Shown one piece after another: positions 27,218 to 34,862 of a DNA stretch of 64,000 nt (position 1 is its first letter; the number at the start of each line of letters is the position of its first letter). This DNA is from Pilimelia terevasa (GTDB lineage Bacteria; Actinomycetota; Actinomycetes; Mycobacteriales; Micromonosporaceae): contig NZ_BMQC01000006.1 of NCBI RefSeq assembly GCF_014647915.1, positions 1-64,000 of the forward strand. Reading direction: 5' to 3'. The position numbers were made by a program, and so were the translations under genes. Below the pieces are notes generated by a model. It ran no database searches. It was given only the letters and a program-made list of their open reading frames with translations, and was not told where the DNA came from.

Positions 27218-27939
27218 GCGGGCCGCCAGGACGCGACGAGGTACGCGACGCCGTACGGGGCCGCGTGGTGGTGCAGGGTGCCCTGCCACGGCCCGGGTGC
27301 CGCCGCGGCGAGTGCCTGCCACGGCGCGTGCCCGGCGACCAGGAGCGCCGCCGCCAGTTCCGGGTCCAGGGCGGCGATGCCGGCGGTGTCGGCACCGCCC
27401 AGCAGCGCGGCCAGGTGGGCGTCGTACGCCTCGGCCCGCGGGTCGGCGTACCCGGGCGCCTTCTCCCCCCGGCACGCCGATCCGTCGCCGAGCACCAGCA
27501 GCCCCACGGCGCCCGCGAGCGCGCCGATCGCGCGGCCGGCGCCCGCGCCGCCGCCGGGCGCGACTCCCGCGGCGTGGCACCGGGCGGCCGGGTCGGACCG
27601 GCCCAGCAGCCAGGCGCCGACGGTCAGGCTCAGCGGCAGCGTGCCGTCGTCGACCAGCGGCAGCGTGTCGTCGTCGACCGGCGCCGGCGGCGCGAGGACC
27701 CGCGCGGACGGCAGCGGCGACTCCCACCCGTACGGCGCCAGGGTGGGCCGGGCCGCGGCGGGCCACCAGCCCGTCCGGGGGGCGCCGCCGACGAGGACGA
27801 CGCGGTCGCAGCCGCGCAGCACGCCGACGGCCTCCGCGCAGGCGTCGCGCAGCGCGGTCAGCTCCCCCGCCGCCGCCCCGGCCACCCCGGGGACGAGCAG
27901 CGGCGGGTGCGGGCACACCGCGACCGAGACGACAGGCAT
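27214..27939 (-). CDS. Class III extradiol dioxygenase (LigB)-like protein
   Basis: 241 residues from the ATG giving MPVVSVAVCPHPPLLVPGV. The N-terminal CPHPPLLVPGV and LVLGDGSACRGEKAPGY segments match the LigB-like domain proteins that sit between miaB and miaA in many actinobacteria. The HPP motif and later GHAPWQAL may be remnants of a metal site, but a full set of catalytic His/Glu ligands is not evident, so enzymatic activity is uncertain. It is first in the miaA-dapF operon. A -10 TACGGT seven bases before the ATG implies a leaderless transcript. Confidence 0.75.
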   Translation of the reverse strand: MPVVSVAVCPHPPLLVPGVAGAAAGELTALRDACAEAVGVLRGCDRVVLVGGAPRTGWWPAAARPTLAPYGWESPLPSARVLAPPAPVDDDTLPLVDDGTLPLSLTVGAWLLGRSDPAARCHAAGVAPGGGAGAGRAIGALAGAVGLLVLGDGSACRGEKAPGYADPRAEAYDAHLAALLGGADTAGIAALDPELAAALLVAGHAPWQALAAAAPGPWQGTLHHHAAPYGVAYLVASWRPA

Positions 27940-27946
27940 GCCCACC

Positions 27947-27972
27947 ACCGTATCGACCTGGTGTGCACCAGG
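27947..27972 (-). promoter_or_regulatory. Leaderless promoter and palindromic operator before the LigB-like gene
   Basis: Minus-strand -10 TACGGT (27947-27952) ends 7 nt before the ATG. Four bases upstream lies the near-perfect 16-bp palindrome CCTGGTGTGCACCAGG (27957-27972; 7-bp arms), placed where a repressor would block the spacer. No good -35 is visible. Confidence 0.5.
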
Positions 27973-27989
27973 GCACGTCAGGTGGGAAC

Positions 27990-28069
27990 GCCCCGTTTCG
28001 GGGCAAGACACTTATTGGTCACGGTAGCCGGTGGGGGCTTTCGGAAGCCCCGGGGGGACCTGTGACAAT
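27990..28069 (+). ncRNA. Candidate structured leader RNA upstream of the DUF349 gene
   Basis: Two successive elements in the plus-strand orientation. First, GCCCCG-TTT-CGGGGC (27990-28004). Second, ATTGGTCACGGT (28014-28025) pairs with ACCTGTGACAAT (28058-28069) over 11 bp with two single-base bulges, enclosing the hairpin GGGGCTT-TCGG-AAGCCCC (28034-28051). The structure ends 106 nt before the DUF349 start. It matches no riboswitch class I know. It could be a cis-regulatory leader or a terminator-like barrier; transcription through it is assumed, not shown. Confidence 0.4.
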
Positions 28070-28175
28070 GCGTACGACAGCCGTGCATTGGCGGCGGCCG
28101 TCGCGCCGCGCACCGTGGGCCACCTTCGCGGATGTCCACCCGGCCGCGACCCGCCGGAGAGACGAGGACAGGCAG

Positions 28176-29384
28176 ATGAACGACTGGACGAGCTTCGGCC
28201 GCATCGACGCTGACGGCACCGTCTACGTCAAGGCCGGCGACGGCGAACGCGCTGTCGGTTCCTGGCAGGCCGGTACCCCCGAGGAGGGCCTCGCCCACTA
28301 CGCGCGCCGGTTCGCCGACCTCGTCACCGAGGTGGACCTCGTCGCCGCCCGGCTGGGCGCCGGGGCGGCCGACGCCCAGCAGTCCCTGGCCACCGTGAAG
28401 CGGCTACGCGCCTCCCTCGCCGACGCCGCTGTCGTCGGCGACATCGACGGCCTCGCCGCGCGCCTGGACAAGCTGGCCGCCGACGCCGAGACCAAGGCCG
28501 GCGAGGCGAAGGCCGCCCGGGAGGCGGCCCGCGCCGAGGCCGTGGCCCGCAAGACCGCCCTGGTCGAGGAGGCCGAGAAGCTGGCCGCCGAGTCCACGGG
28601 GTGGAAGGCCGCCGGTGACCGGCTCAAGACCATTCTGGACGAGTGGAAGTCCATCCGCGGCATCGACAAGCGCACCGACGGCGAGCTGTGGAAGCGGTTC
28701 GCCGCCGCGCGCGACGGCTTCACCCGGCGCCGCGGCGCCCACTTCGCCAGCCTCGACTCCCAGCGCAAGGAGGCCCAGGGCGCCAAGGACGTCCTCGTCG
28801 CCGAGGCCGAGACGCTGTCCGCGAGCGAGGACTGGGGTCCCACCGCCGCGCGGCTCAAGGAGCTGATGACGGAGTGGAAGGCCGCGCCGCGGGCGTCGAA
28901 GGAGGCCGAGCAGAAGCTCTGGGAGCGGTTCCGGGCGGCCCAGGACGCGTTCTTCAGCCGCCGCAGCGAGGTGTTCTCGGCCCGCGACAGCGAGCAGAAG
29001 GCCAACCTGACGGCGAAGCAGGAGCTGCTGACCCGCGCCGAGGCGCTGGACGTGGACGCCGACCCGGCGCTGGCCCAGAAGCAGCTCCGGGAGATCCAGG
29101 GCCAGTGGCACGAGGTCGGCCGGGTGCCGCGGGAGGCGATGACGGGCCTGGACCGCCGGCTGCGCGCGGTCGACGAGCGGATCCGGCAGGCGATGGACTC
29201 CGCGTGGCGCCGGGTCGACCCGTCGGACAACCCGCTGCTGCGCCAGATGCGCGAACAGGTCACGGAGGCCGAGCAGCGGCTGGAGCGGGCGCGCGCGGCC
29301 GGCGACGCCAGGCGCGTCAAGGAGGCCGAGAAGGCCCTGGCGGGCAAGCGCCAGTTCCTCGCCCTCGCCGAGAAGGCCGACTGA
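28176..29384 (+). CDS. DUF349 coiled-coil protein
   Basis: 402 residues from the ATG preceded by GAGGA; an in-frame ATG 36 codons upstream gives an Arg-rich extension unlike the family and is rejected. Three to four DUF349 repeats are visible, each with a W-x-x-A...L-K-x-W-K core: AESTGWKAAGDRLKTILDEW, SEDWGPTAARLKELMTEWKA and ALAQKQLREIQGQWHEVG, each followed by LWxRFxxAxDxFxxRR. The rest is charged alpha-helix. DUF349 proteins are conserved in actinobacteria and function is not established. Convergent with miaB through a shared hairpin. Confidence 0.88.
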   Translation: MNDWTSFGRIDADGTVYVKAGDGERAVGSWQAGTPEEGLAHYARRFADLVTEVDLVAARLGAGAADAQQSLATVKRLRASLADAAVVGDIDGLAARLDKLAADAETKAGEAKAAREAARAEAVARKTALVEEAEKLAAESTGWKAAGDRLKTILDEWKSIRGIDKRTDGELWKRFAAARDGFTRRRGAHFASLDSQRKEAQGAKDVLVAEAETLSASEDWGPTAARLKELMTEWKAAPRASKEAEQKLWERFRAAQDAFFSRRSEVFSARDSEQKANLTAKQELLTRAEALDVDADPALAQKQLREIQGQWHEVGRVPREAMTGLDRRLRAVDERIRQAMDSAWRRVDPSDNPLLRQMREQVTEAEQRLERARAAGDARRVKEAEKALAGKRQFLALAEKAD

Positions 29385-29402
29385 CCGCGGACCTGGGCCA
29401 CC

Positions 29403-29437
29403 GGCCCCGTCCGCCGGCTCAGCCGGCGGACGGGGCC
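29403..29437. terminator. Perfect 16-bp hairpin with the miaB stop codon as its loop
   Basis: GGCCCCGTCCGCCGGC (29403-29418) and GCCGGCGGACGGGGCC (29422-29437) are perfectly complementary. The 3-nt loop (29419-29421) is exactly the miaB TGA, so the second arm encodes the last miaB codons while the first lies 18 nt after the DUF349 stop. It should terminate DUF349 and, read from the other side, miaB. Confidence 0.75.
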
Positions 29438-31011
29438 GAGCACCCGGCGGCGGGTGGGGGTGTCGGGGGGCGGCCGATCGTCGGCATCCCCAGCGCGACA
29501 CCGGGCAGCTTCGGGGCGCGGCCCGCGGCGTAGGCGTCGCCGGCCCGGGTGCGCCGGTGGGCCACCGGCTCGCCGTCGCAGTTGAGGTGGTGCGGCGCCG
29601 CGTACGTCACCGTCGTGTCCACGATGTCCCCCGGCCGGACCGCCCCGGCCAGCGCTCCGGCCTGGAAGTGCACGAGCCGGCCGTCGCGCGCCCGGCCCGA
29701 CAGCCGGCCGGTCGCCCCGTCCTTGCGGCCCTCGCCCACCGCGACCAGGACCTCCACGGTCCGGCCGACGAGCTGGCGGTTCTCCGCCCAGGTGATCTCC
29801 TCCAGCGTGTCCACGAGGCGCCGGTACCGCTCGCCGACGACGTCCGGTGGCACCTGGTGGGGCATCGTGGCCGCGGGCGTCCCGGGGCGCGGGGAGTACT
29901 GGAAGGTGAAGGCCGTGCTGAACCGGGCCGCGCGCACCACGTCGAGCGTCGCCTCGAAGTCGGCGTCGGTCTCGCCCGGGAACCCGACGATGATGTCGGT
30001 GGTGATCGCGGCGTCCGGCATCGCCGCCCGGACCTTGTCGATGATGCCCAGGTACCGGTCGCTGCGGTAGCTGCGGCGCATCGCCTTCAGGACCGCGTCC
30101 GAGCCCGACTGCAGCGGCATGTGGAGCTGGTGGCACACGTTGGGCGTCTCGGCCATCGCCGCGATGACGTCGTCGGTGAAGTCCCTGGGGTGCGGGCTGG
30201 TGAACCGCACCCGCTCCAGTCCCTCGACGCCGCCGCAGGCCCGCAGGAGCTTGCCGAACGCGTACCGGTCGCCGAACTCCGCCCCGTACGAGTTGACGTT
30301 CTGGCCCAGCAGGGTGACCTCCAGCACCCCCTCGGCGACCAGCGCGCGCACCTCGGCCAGCACGTCGCCCGGCCGCCGGTCGCGCTCCTTGCCGCGCAGG
30401 CTGGGCACGATGCAGAAGGTGCAGGTGTTGTTGCAGCCGACCGAGACCGAGACCCAGCCGGCGTACGTCGACTCGCGGCGGGTGGGCAGCGCGGAGGGGA
30501 ACGTCTCCAGCGCCTCCAGGATCTCCACCTCGGCCTCGGCGTTGTGCCGCGCGCGCTCCAGCAGCGCCGGCAGGGAGCCGATGTTGTGGGTGCCGAACAC
30601 CACGTCCACCCACGGCGCCCGGCGGACGATGTCGCCGCGGTCCTTCTGCGCCAGGCAGCCGCCGACGGCGATCTGCATGTCCGGGCGCCGGGTCTTGGCC
30701 GGGCGCAGGTGCCCGAGATTGCCGTACAGCCGGTTGTCGGCGTTCTCCCGCACCGCGCACGTGTTGAACACCACCACGTCGGGGTCGGCACCGGCGGCGC
30801 GCGCGTACCCGGCGCCCTCCAGCAGCCCGGCGATGCGCTCGGTGTCGTGCATGTTCATCTGGCAGCCGTAGGTGCGGACCTCGTAGGTGCGCGGCGCGGC
30901 GTCGGCGGCGTGGCCGGCGGCACCGGCGTCGGTGATCGCGTCGGCGGCGTCGTCGGCAGCGGCGGCGGCGGCGGAAAGGCTGGCGCTGGGGGAAGCAGGC
31001 AGGGTAGTCAT
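29419..31011 (-). CDS. miaB: tRNA-2-methylthio-N6-dimethylallyladenosine synthase
   Basis: 530 residues from an ATG. An Ala-rich extension of about 40 residues precedes the MTTase domain, whose cluster ligands are in [23 protein letters not shown] and VGGCLAQ. The radical-SAM motif is [18 protein letters not shown] (CxxxCxxC), and a TRAM domain lies near residues 415-480. It methylthiolates i6A37 made by MiaA. No Shine-Dalgarno is seen; a TATCGT -10-like element 11 nt upstream hints at a very short leader. Divergent from DUF2277 by 48 bp. Confidence 0.95.
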   Translation of the reverse strand: MTTLPASPSASLSAAAAAADDAADAITDAGAAGHAADAAPRTYEVRTYGCQMNMHDTERIAGLLEGAGYARAAGADPDVVVFNTCAVRENADNRLYGNLGHLRPAKTRRPDMQIAVGGCLAQKDRGDIVRRAPWVDVVFGTHNIGSLPALLERARHNAEAEVEILEALETFPSALPTRRESTYAGWVSVSVGCNNTCTFCIVPSLRGKERDRRPGDVLAEVRALVAEGVLEVTLLGQNVNSYGAEFGDRYAFGKLLRACGGVEGLERVRFTSPHPRDFTDDVIAAMAETPNVCHQLHMPLQSGSDAVLKAMRRSYRSDRYLGIIDKVRAAMPDAAITTDIIVGFPGETDADFEATLDVVRAARFSTAFTFQYSPRPGTPAATMPHQVPPDVVGERYRRLVDTLEEITWAENRQLVGRTVEVLVAVGEGRKDGATGRLSGRARDGRLVHFQAGALAGAVRPGDIVDTTVTYAAPHHLNCDGEPVAHRRTRAGDAYAAGRAPKLPGVALGMPTIGRPPTPPPAAGCSAPSAG

Positions 31012-31059
31012 GACAGCAGACCACGATATCCGGGCGGGATCACGAACAGGGAGGCGCCC

Positions 31060-31287
31060 ATGTGCCGATCGATCAAGACGCTGCGGGAGCCGTTCACGCC
31101 CGCCGTCACCGAAGCGGACATGCGGGCCGCGGCCCTCCAGTACGTGCGGAAGATCTCCGGTTTCCGGGCGCCCGCGCCGCACAACCAGGCGGCGTTCGAC
31201 GCCGCGGTCGCGGCCGTGACCGCGGCGACGCACCAGCTACTGGACTCCCTGGTCGTCCGGGGGCGGACCGCCGACCCCGCCGCGTAG
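31060..31287 (+). CDS. DUF2277 small protein
   Basis: 75 residues from an ATG with a GAGG site. The sequence [20 protein letters not shown]...[14 protein letters not shown]...NQAAFDAAV is characteristic of DUF2277, a family of short conserved proteins of unknown function found in actinobacteria and some proteobacteria. The start is fixed by the conserved MCR-IKTL. Divergent from miaB and upstream of gluA. Confidence 0.85.
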   Translation: MCRSIKTLREPFTPAVTEADMRAAALQYVRKISGFRAPAPHNQAAFDAAVAAVTAATHQLLDSLVVRGRTADPAA

Positions 31288-31300
31288 CCGGGTTTCCGCC

Positions 31301-31373
31301 GCCACGGAGGGTCACCACTGGGGACAGGCTGGGCGTTACCGGCCCGTGACCCGCCAGGCGGCGCTTCCGTGGC
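31301..31373. repeat. Nested inverted repeats between DUF2277 and gluA
   Basis: GCCACGGA (31301-31308) pairs with TCCGTGGC (31366-31373), and the directly adjoining GGGTCAC (31309-31315) pairs with GTGACCC (31346-31352). Both stems are perfect, and the 5' arms are contiguous, giving a 15-bp helix with a 13-nt bulge on the 3' side and a 30-nt loop. It starts 14 nt after the DUF2277 stop and ends 70 nt before gluA. It is either a DUF2277 terminator or a structured glu leader. Confidence 0.45.
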
Positions 31374-31442
31374 CAGCCCCGCCTAAAGTGACCTCCAAGT
31401 ACCGCACGGACCGCACGGGCCGGGCGACCAGGGAGGCAGGGC

Positions 31443-32192
31443 ATGGCTACGGACACGGCGCCGTTGATCGTTCTCGACGGCGTGAACAAGTGGTTCGGCG
31501 AGCTGCACGTCCTCCGCGACGTCCACCTCTCCATCGCCCGCGGCGAGGTCATCGTCGTCATCGGCCCGTCGGGCTCCGGCAAGTCGACGCTCTGCCGGGC
31601 GATCAACCGGCTGGAGACGATCAACGGCGGCGAGATCCGGTTCGACGGCGTGCCGCTGCCGGCCGAGGGCAAGGCCCTGGCCCGGCTGCGCAGCGAGGTC
31701 GGCATGGTCTTCCAGTCGTTCAACCTCTTCGCGCACAGGACCATCCTGGACAACGTGACCCTGGGCCCGCTGCGGGTCCGCCGGGAGTCGCCGGACAAGG
31801 CCCGCACGCACGCGCTGGAGCTGCTGGAGCGGGTGGGCATCGCCAACCAGGCCGACAAGTACCCCGCGCAGCTCTCCGGCGGCCAGCAGCAGCGCGCCGC
31901 CATCGCCCGCGCGCTGGCGATGAACCCCAAGGCCATGCTGTTCGACGAGCCGACCAGCGCGCTGGACCCGGAGATGGTCGGCGAGGTGCTCGACGTCATG
32001 ACCGCGCTCGCCCGCGACGGCATGACCATGGTCGTCGTCACCCATGAGATGGGCTTCGCCCGGCACGCCGCGCACCGGGTCGTGTTCATGGCCGACGGGC
32101 AGCTCGTCGAGGAGGCCGCGCCGAGCGAGTTCTTCGCCAACCCGCGCAGCGACCGCGCCAAAGACTTCCTGTCCAAGATTCTCACGCACTGA
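31443..32192 (+). CDS. gluA: Glutamate ABC transporter, ATP-binding protein
   Basis: 249 residues, ATG with GGGAGGCAGGG. It powers high-affinity glutamate/aspartate uptake at the inner face of the membrane. Walker [11 protein letters not shown]-loop MVFQSFNLF, signature [15 protein letters not shown], Walker [13 protein letters not shown] and H-loop VVTHEMGF are all intact. It is first in gluABCD, as in Corynebacterium and Streptomyces. The specificity call rests on the order and on GluB. Confidence 0.92.
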   Translation: MATDTAPLIVLDGVNKWFGELHVLRDVHLSIARGEVIVVIGPSGSGKSTLCRAINRLETINGGEIRFDGVPLPAEGKALARLRSEVGMVFQSFNLFAHRTILDNVTLGPLRVRRESPDKARTHALELLERVGIANQADKYPAQLSGGQQQRAAIARALAMNPKAMLFDEPTSALDPEMVGEVLDVMTALARDGMTMVVVTHEMGFARHAAHRVVFMADGQLVEEAAPSEFFANPRSDRAKDFLSKILTH

Positions 32193-32257
32193 GGCATCAC
32201 CACCCTGGGGAGCGGTGACCCGCGCCGACAGCGGGCAACCACCACGAAGGAGAAACC

Positions 32258-33112
32258 ATGCGTATCACCCGGATCGTCGCGCTCGCCGCGGCGGCCACGC
32301 TGACTCTCGGCGGCCTCGCCGCGTGCGGCGAGAGCAACGACGGGGGCGCTGCCGCCGCCGGCATCGTGAACAAGGCCAGCAAGGACAAGAAGCTCGTCAT
32401 CGGCGTCAAGGCCGACCAGCCCGGCCTCGGCCTCCAGACCGGCGCGACGTACGAGGGCTTCGACATCGAGATCGCGAAGATCATCGCCAAGGGCCTGGGC
32501 GTCGAGCCCGGCGGCATCGAGTGGAAGACCACCGTCAGCCTCAACCGGGAGCCGTTCATCCAGCAGGGCCAGGTCGACCTCGTCGTCGCCACGTACACCA
32601 TCAACGACGAGCGCAAGCAGAAGGTCAACTTCGCCGGGCCCTACTACGTGGCCGGCCAGGACCTGCTGGTGGCCGCCGCGTCGACCGTCACCGGGCCGGA
32701 GGCACTGAGCGGCAAGCGGGTGTGCTCGGCGACGAACTCCACGCCCGCCAAGCGGATCAAGACCGACTACAAGCAGATTCAGTTGGTCGAGTTCGACAGC
32801 TACTCCAAGTGCATCAACGCGCTGACCGGCAAGACGGTCGAGGCTGTCACCACCGACGACATCATCCTCGCCGGCTACGCGGCGCAGGAGCAGTACGCCG
32901 GCAAGTTCAAGGTCGTCGGCAAGACCTTCAGCAGCGAGCCCTACGGCATCGGCCTGAAGAAGGACGACAAGGCCGGCTGCGAGAAGATCAACGAGATTCT
33001 GAAGACCGCCGCCACCGACGGCAGCTACAAGGCCGCCTGGGACACCAGCCTCGGCAAGAGCGGCAAGGCCGCCCCGACCCTGGACACGAGCAAGCTGACC
33101 AACTGCGGCTGA
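32258..33112 (+). CDS. gluB: Glutamate ABC transporter, substrate-binding lipoprotein
   Basis: 284 residues, ATG with AAGGAG. Lipobox LAAC (acylated Cys near 23), then a type II periplasmic-binding fold: KLVIGVKADQPGLGLQTGAT, YEGFDIEIAKIIAKGLG, NREPFIQQGQVDLVVATYTI. It captures amino acid outside the cell and delivers it to GluC/GluD. The hairpin after its stop probably keeps its expression above that of the permeases. Confidence 0.92.
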   Translation: MRITRIVALAAAATLTLGGLAACGESNDGGAAAAGIVNKASKDKKLVIGVKADQPGLGLQTGATYEGFDIEIAKIIAKGLGVEPGGIEWKTTVSLNREPFIQQGQVDLVVATYTINDERKQKVNFAGPYYVAGQDLLVAAASTVTGPEALSGKRVCSATNSTPAKRIKTDYKQIQLVEFDSYSKCINALTGKTVEAVTTDDIILAGYAAQEQYAGKFKVVGKTFSSEPYGIGLKKDDKAGCEKINEILKTAATDGSYKAAWDTSLGKSGKAAPTLDTSKLTNCG

Positions 33113-33122
33113 CCGACCAGAC

Positions 33123-33151
33123 GGTGGGCCGGCCGGCGCGGCCGGCCCACC
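33123..33151 (+). terminator. Intra-operon hairpin between gluB and gluC
   Basis: GGTGGGCCGGCC (33123-33134) and GGCCGGCCCACC (33140-33151) form a perfect 12-bp stem with a 5-nt loop. Its position just after the binding-protein gene is typical of hairpins that stabilise the upstream mRNA and attenuate the permease genes. Confidence 0.6.
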
Positions 33152-33176
33152 TCCGCAAGACCCGCGAGGAGCATGG

Positions 33177-33851
33177 ATGGACATCTTCAGCCAACCGGAT
33201 GTGCAGCAGGCCGTCCTCACGGGCTTCGCCTGGATCCTCAAGCTGACCGGCGCGTCCGGCGTACTCGCGCTGGTGCTGGGCGTGCTCCTCGCGGGTATGC
33301 GGGTGTCGCCCGTACCGGTCCTGCGCGGAATCGGCACCACGTGGGTCAACACCTTCCGCAACACGCCGCTCACGCTGGTCGTCTTCTTCTGCTACTTCGG
33401 CCTCTACACCACGCTCAGCGTCGAGCTGTCCTCCGACCTGGACCTCAACGTCTTCTGGCTGGGCGTCCTCGGCCTGTCGGCGTACACGGCGGCGTTCGTC
33501 TGCGAGGCGATCCGGTCCGGCATCAACACCGTGCCCCCCGGCCAGGCCGAGGCCGCCCGCGCCATCGGGCTCACGTTCGGCCAGACGCTGCGGCTGGTCA
33601 TCCTGCCGCAGGCGGGCCGCGCCGTCGTCGCGCCGCTGGGCAGCATCCTCATCGCCCTCACCAAGAACGCCACCATCGTCGGCACGATCGGCCTCGCCGA
33701 GTCCGCCAACGCGATGAAGCAGCTCATCAACGACAACGGCAACGTCGTGATCCCGATCTTCCTGGTCTTCGCCGGCATCTTCGTGGCCCTGCTCGTGCCC
33801 ACCGGCTACCTGTTCAACTGGCTCGGCAACCGCCTGGCGGTGCGCCGATGA
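33177..33851 (+). CDS. gluC: Glutamate ABC transporter, permease
   Basis: 224 residues, ATG with GAGGAG. Five to six membrane helices and the EAA loop EAARAIGLTFGQTLRLVILPQA that contacts the ATPase. TWVNTFRNTPLTLVVFF is the conserved HisM/GlnP-family signature. It pairs with GluD to form the channel. The gene follows gluB after the hairpin. Confidence 0.9.
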   Translation: MDIFSQPDVQQAVLTGFAWILKLTGASGVLALVLGVLLAGMRVSPVPVLRGIGTTWVNTFRNTPLTLVVFFCYFGLYTTLSVELSSDLDLNVFWLGVLGLSAYTAAFVCEAIRSGINTVPPGQAEAARAIGLTFGQTLRLVILPQAGRAVVAPLGSILIALTKNATIVGTIGLAESANAMKQLINDNGNVVIPIFLVFAGIFVALLVPTGYLFNWLGNRLAVRR

Positions 33852-33891
33852 CCCGATCCCCCGCCACCAGCGCAGACCGGGAGTCGACGCG

Positions 33892-34758
33892 ATGAGCGCC
33901 ACCAGCACCATGCTCTACGACCACCCCGGCCCGCGCGCCCGGATCCGCAACCGGCTGCTGACGGTCGGTTTCAGCCTCCTGACCGCGGCCCTGCTCTGGT
34001 ACGTCTACGTGCAGTTCGACGAGAAGGGCCAGTGGGCGCCGGCCCTGTGGAAGCCGTTCCTCAAGAGCGCCACCTGGATCGACTTCATCCTGCCCGGACT
34101 GTGGGGCACGATCAGCGCGGCGGCCGTGGCGATGGTGCTGGCGCTCGCCTTCGGCGTGATCTTCTCCGTCGGGCGGCTGTCCGCCCATGCCGCCGTCAGC
34201 GTGCCGGCCGGCGTCGTGGTCGAGTTCTGCCGCGCCGTCCCGCTCCTCCTGATGATCTTCTTCCTCTCGTACGGCGTGCCGTTCATCACCGGAGCCCCGT
34301 TCCCCGCCTTCTGGGCAGTCGTCATCGGCCTGACCCTCTACAACGGATCGGTGCTCGCCGAGGCCTTCCGGGCCGGGATCCGGGCGGTACCGGCGGGCCA
34401 GTCCGAGGCCGGGTACGCCCTGGGGCTGCGCAAGTCCCAGGTGATGACGCACATCCTGGTGCCGCAGGCGGCCCGGTCGATGCTGCCGGTGATCGTCAGC
34501 CAGCTCGTCGTCCTACTCAAGGACACCGCGCTCGGCTACATCATCGCCTACCCCGAACTGCTCCAGCAGGGCGTCAACGTCCTGTCGGCCAACTACGGCA
34601 ACGTGATGCAGGCGGCGATCGTCGTGGCGGCCATCTACATCGCCATCAACAGCGTGCTGACGTGGTTCGCGGGCTGGCTGGACCGGCGCACGACCCGCAC
34701 GGGCAGGACGACCGTCCGGATCGCCCCGGTCCAGGACCTGGGCACCGCCGCCGCCTGA
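33892..34758 (+). CDS. gluD: Glutamate ABC transporter, permease
   Basis: 288 residues, ATG with GGGAG. About six membrane helices; FCRAVPLLLMIFFLSYG is the family signature and SEAGYALGLRKSQVMTHILV the EAA loop. The longer N-terminus (ARIRNRLLTVGFSLLTAALL) and Thr/Arg-rich tail distinguish GluD from GluC. Last gene of the operon, convergent with rny. The 104 bp between them hold no strong terminator. Confidence 0.9.
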   Translation: MSATSTMLYDHPGPRARIRNRLLTVGFSLLTAALLWYVYVQFDEKGQWAPALWKPFLKSATWIDFILPGLWGTISAAAVAMVLALAFGVIFSVGRLSAHAAVSVPAGVVVEFCRAVPLLLMIFFLSYGVPFITGAPFPAFWAVVIGLTLYNGSVLAEAFRAGIRAVPAGQSEAGYALGLRKSQVMTHILVPQAARSMLPVIVSQLVVLLKDTALGYIIAYPELLQQGVNVLSANYGNVMQAAIVVAAIYIAINSVLTWFAGWLDRRTTRTGRTTVRIAPVQDLGTAAA

Positions 34759-34862
34759 CTCCCCGACGCCACTGACCCGCGCAGCAGCCGACGCCCGGCC
34801 AGAACCGGGTGGACAGGTTCGAGTAGTCCTTCGGGTGCGGTCCAGCCCTGAGTGGCAGGCGG

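Noticed and set aside
28068-28175. Upstream in-frame ATG extending the DUF349 protein by 36 residues
   Set aside because: The extension is Arg-rich and unlike the family, while the ATG at 28176 has a ribosome site and gives the expected N-terminus.
34805-34850. A GGTTCGAG stretch resembling a tRNA T-loop between gluD and rny
   Set aside because: No acceptor, D or anticodon stems could be drawn around it, and the T-loop consensus fails after GGTTCGA.
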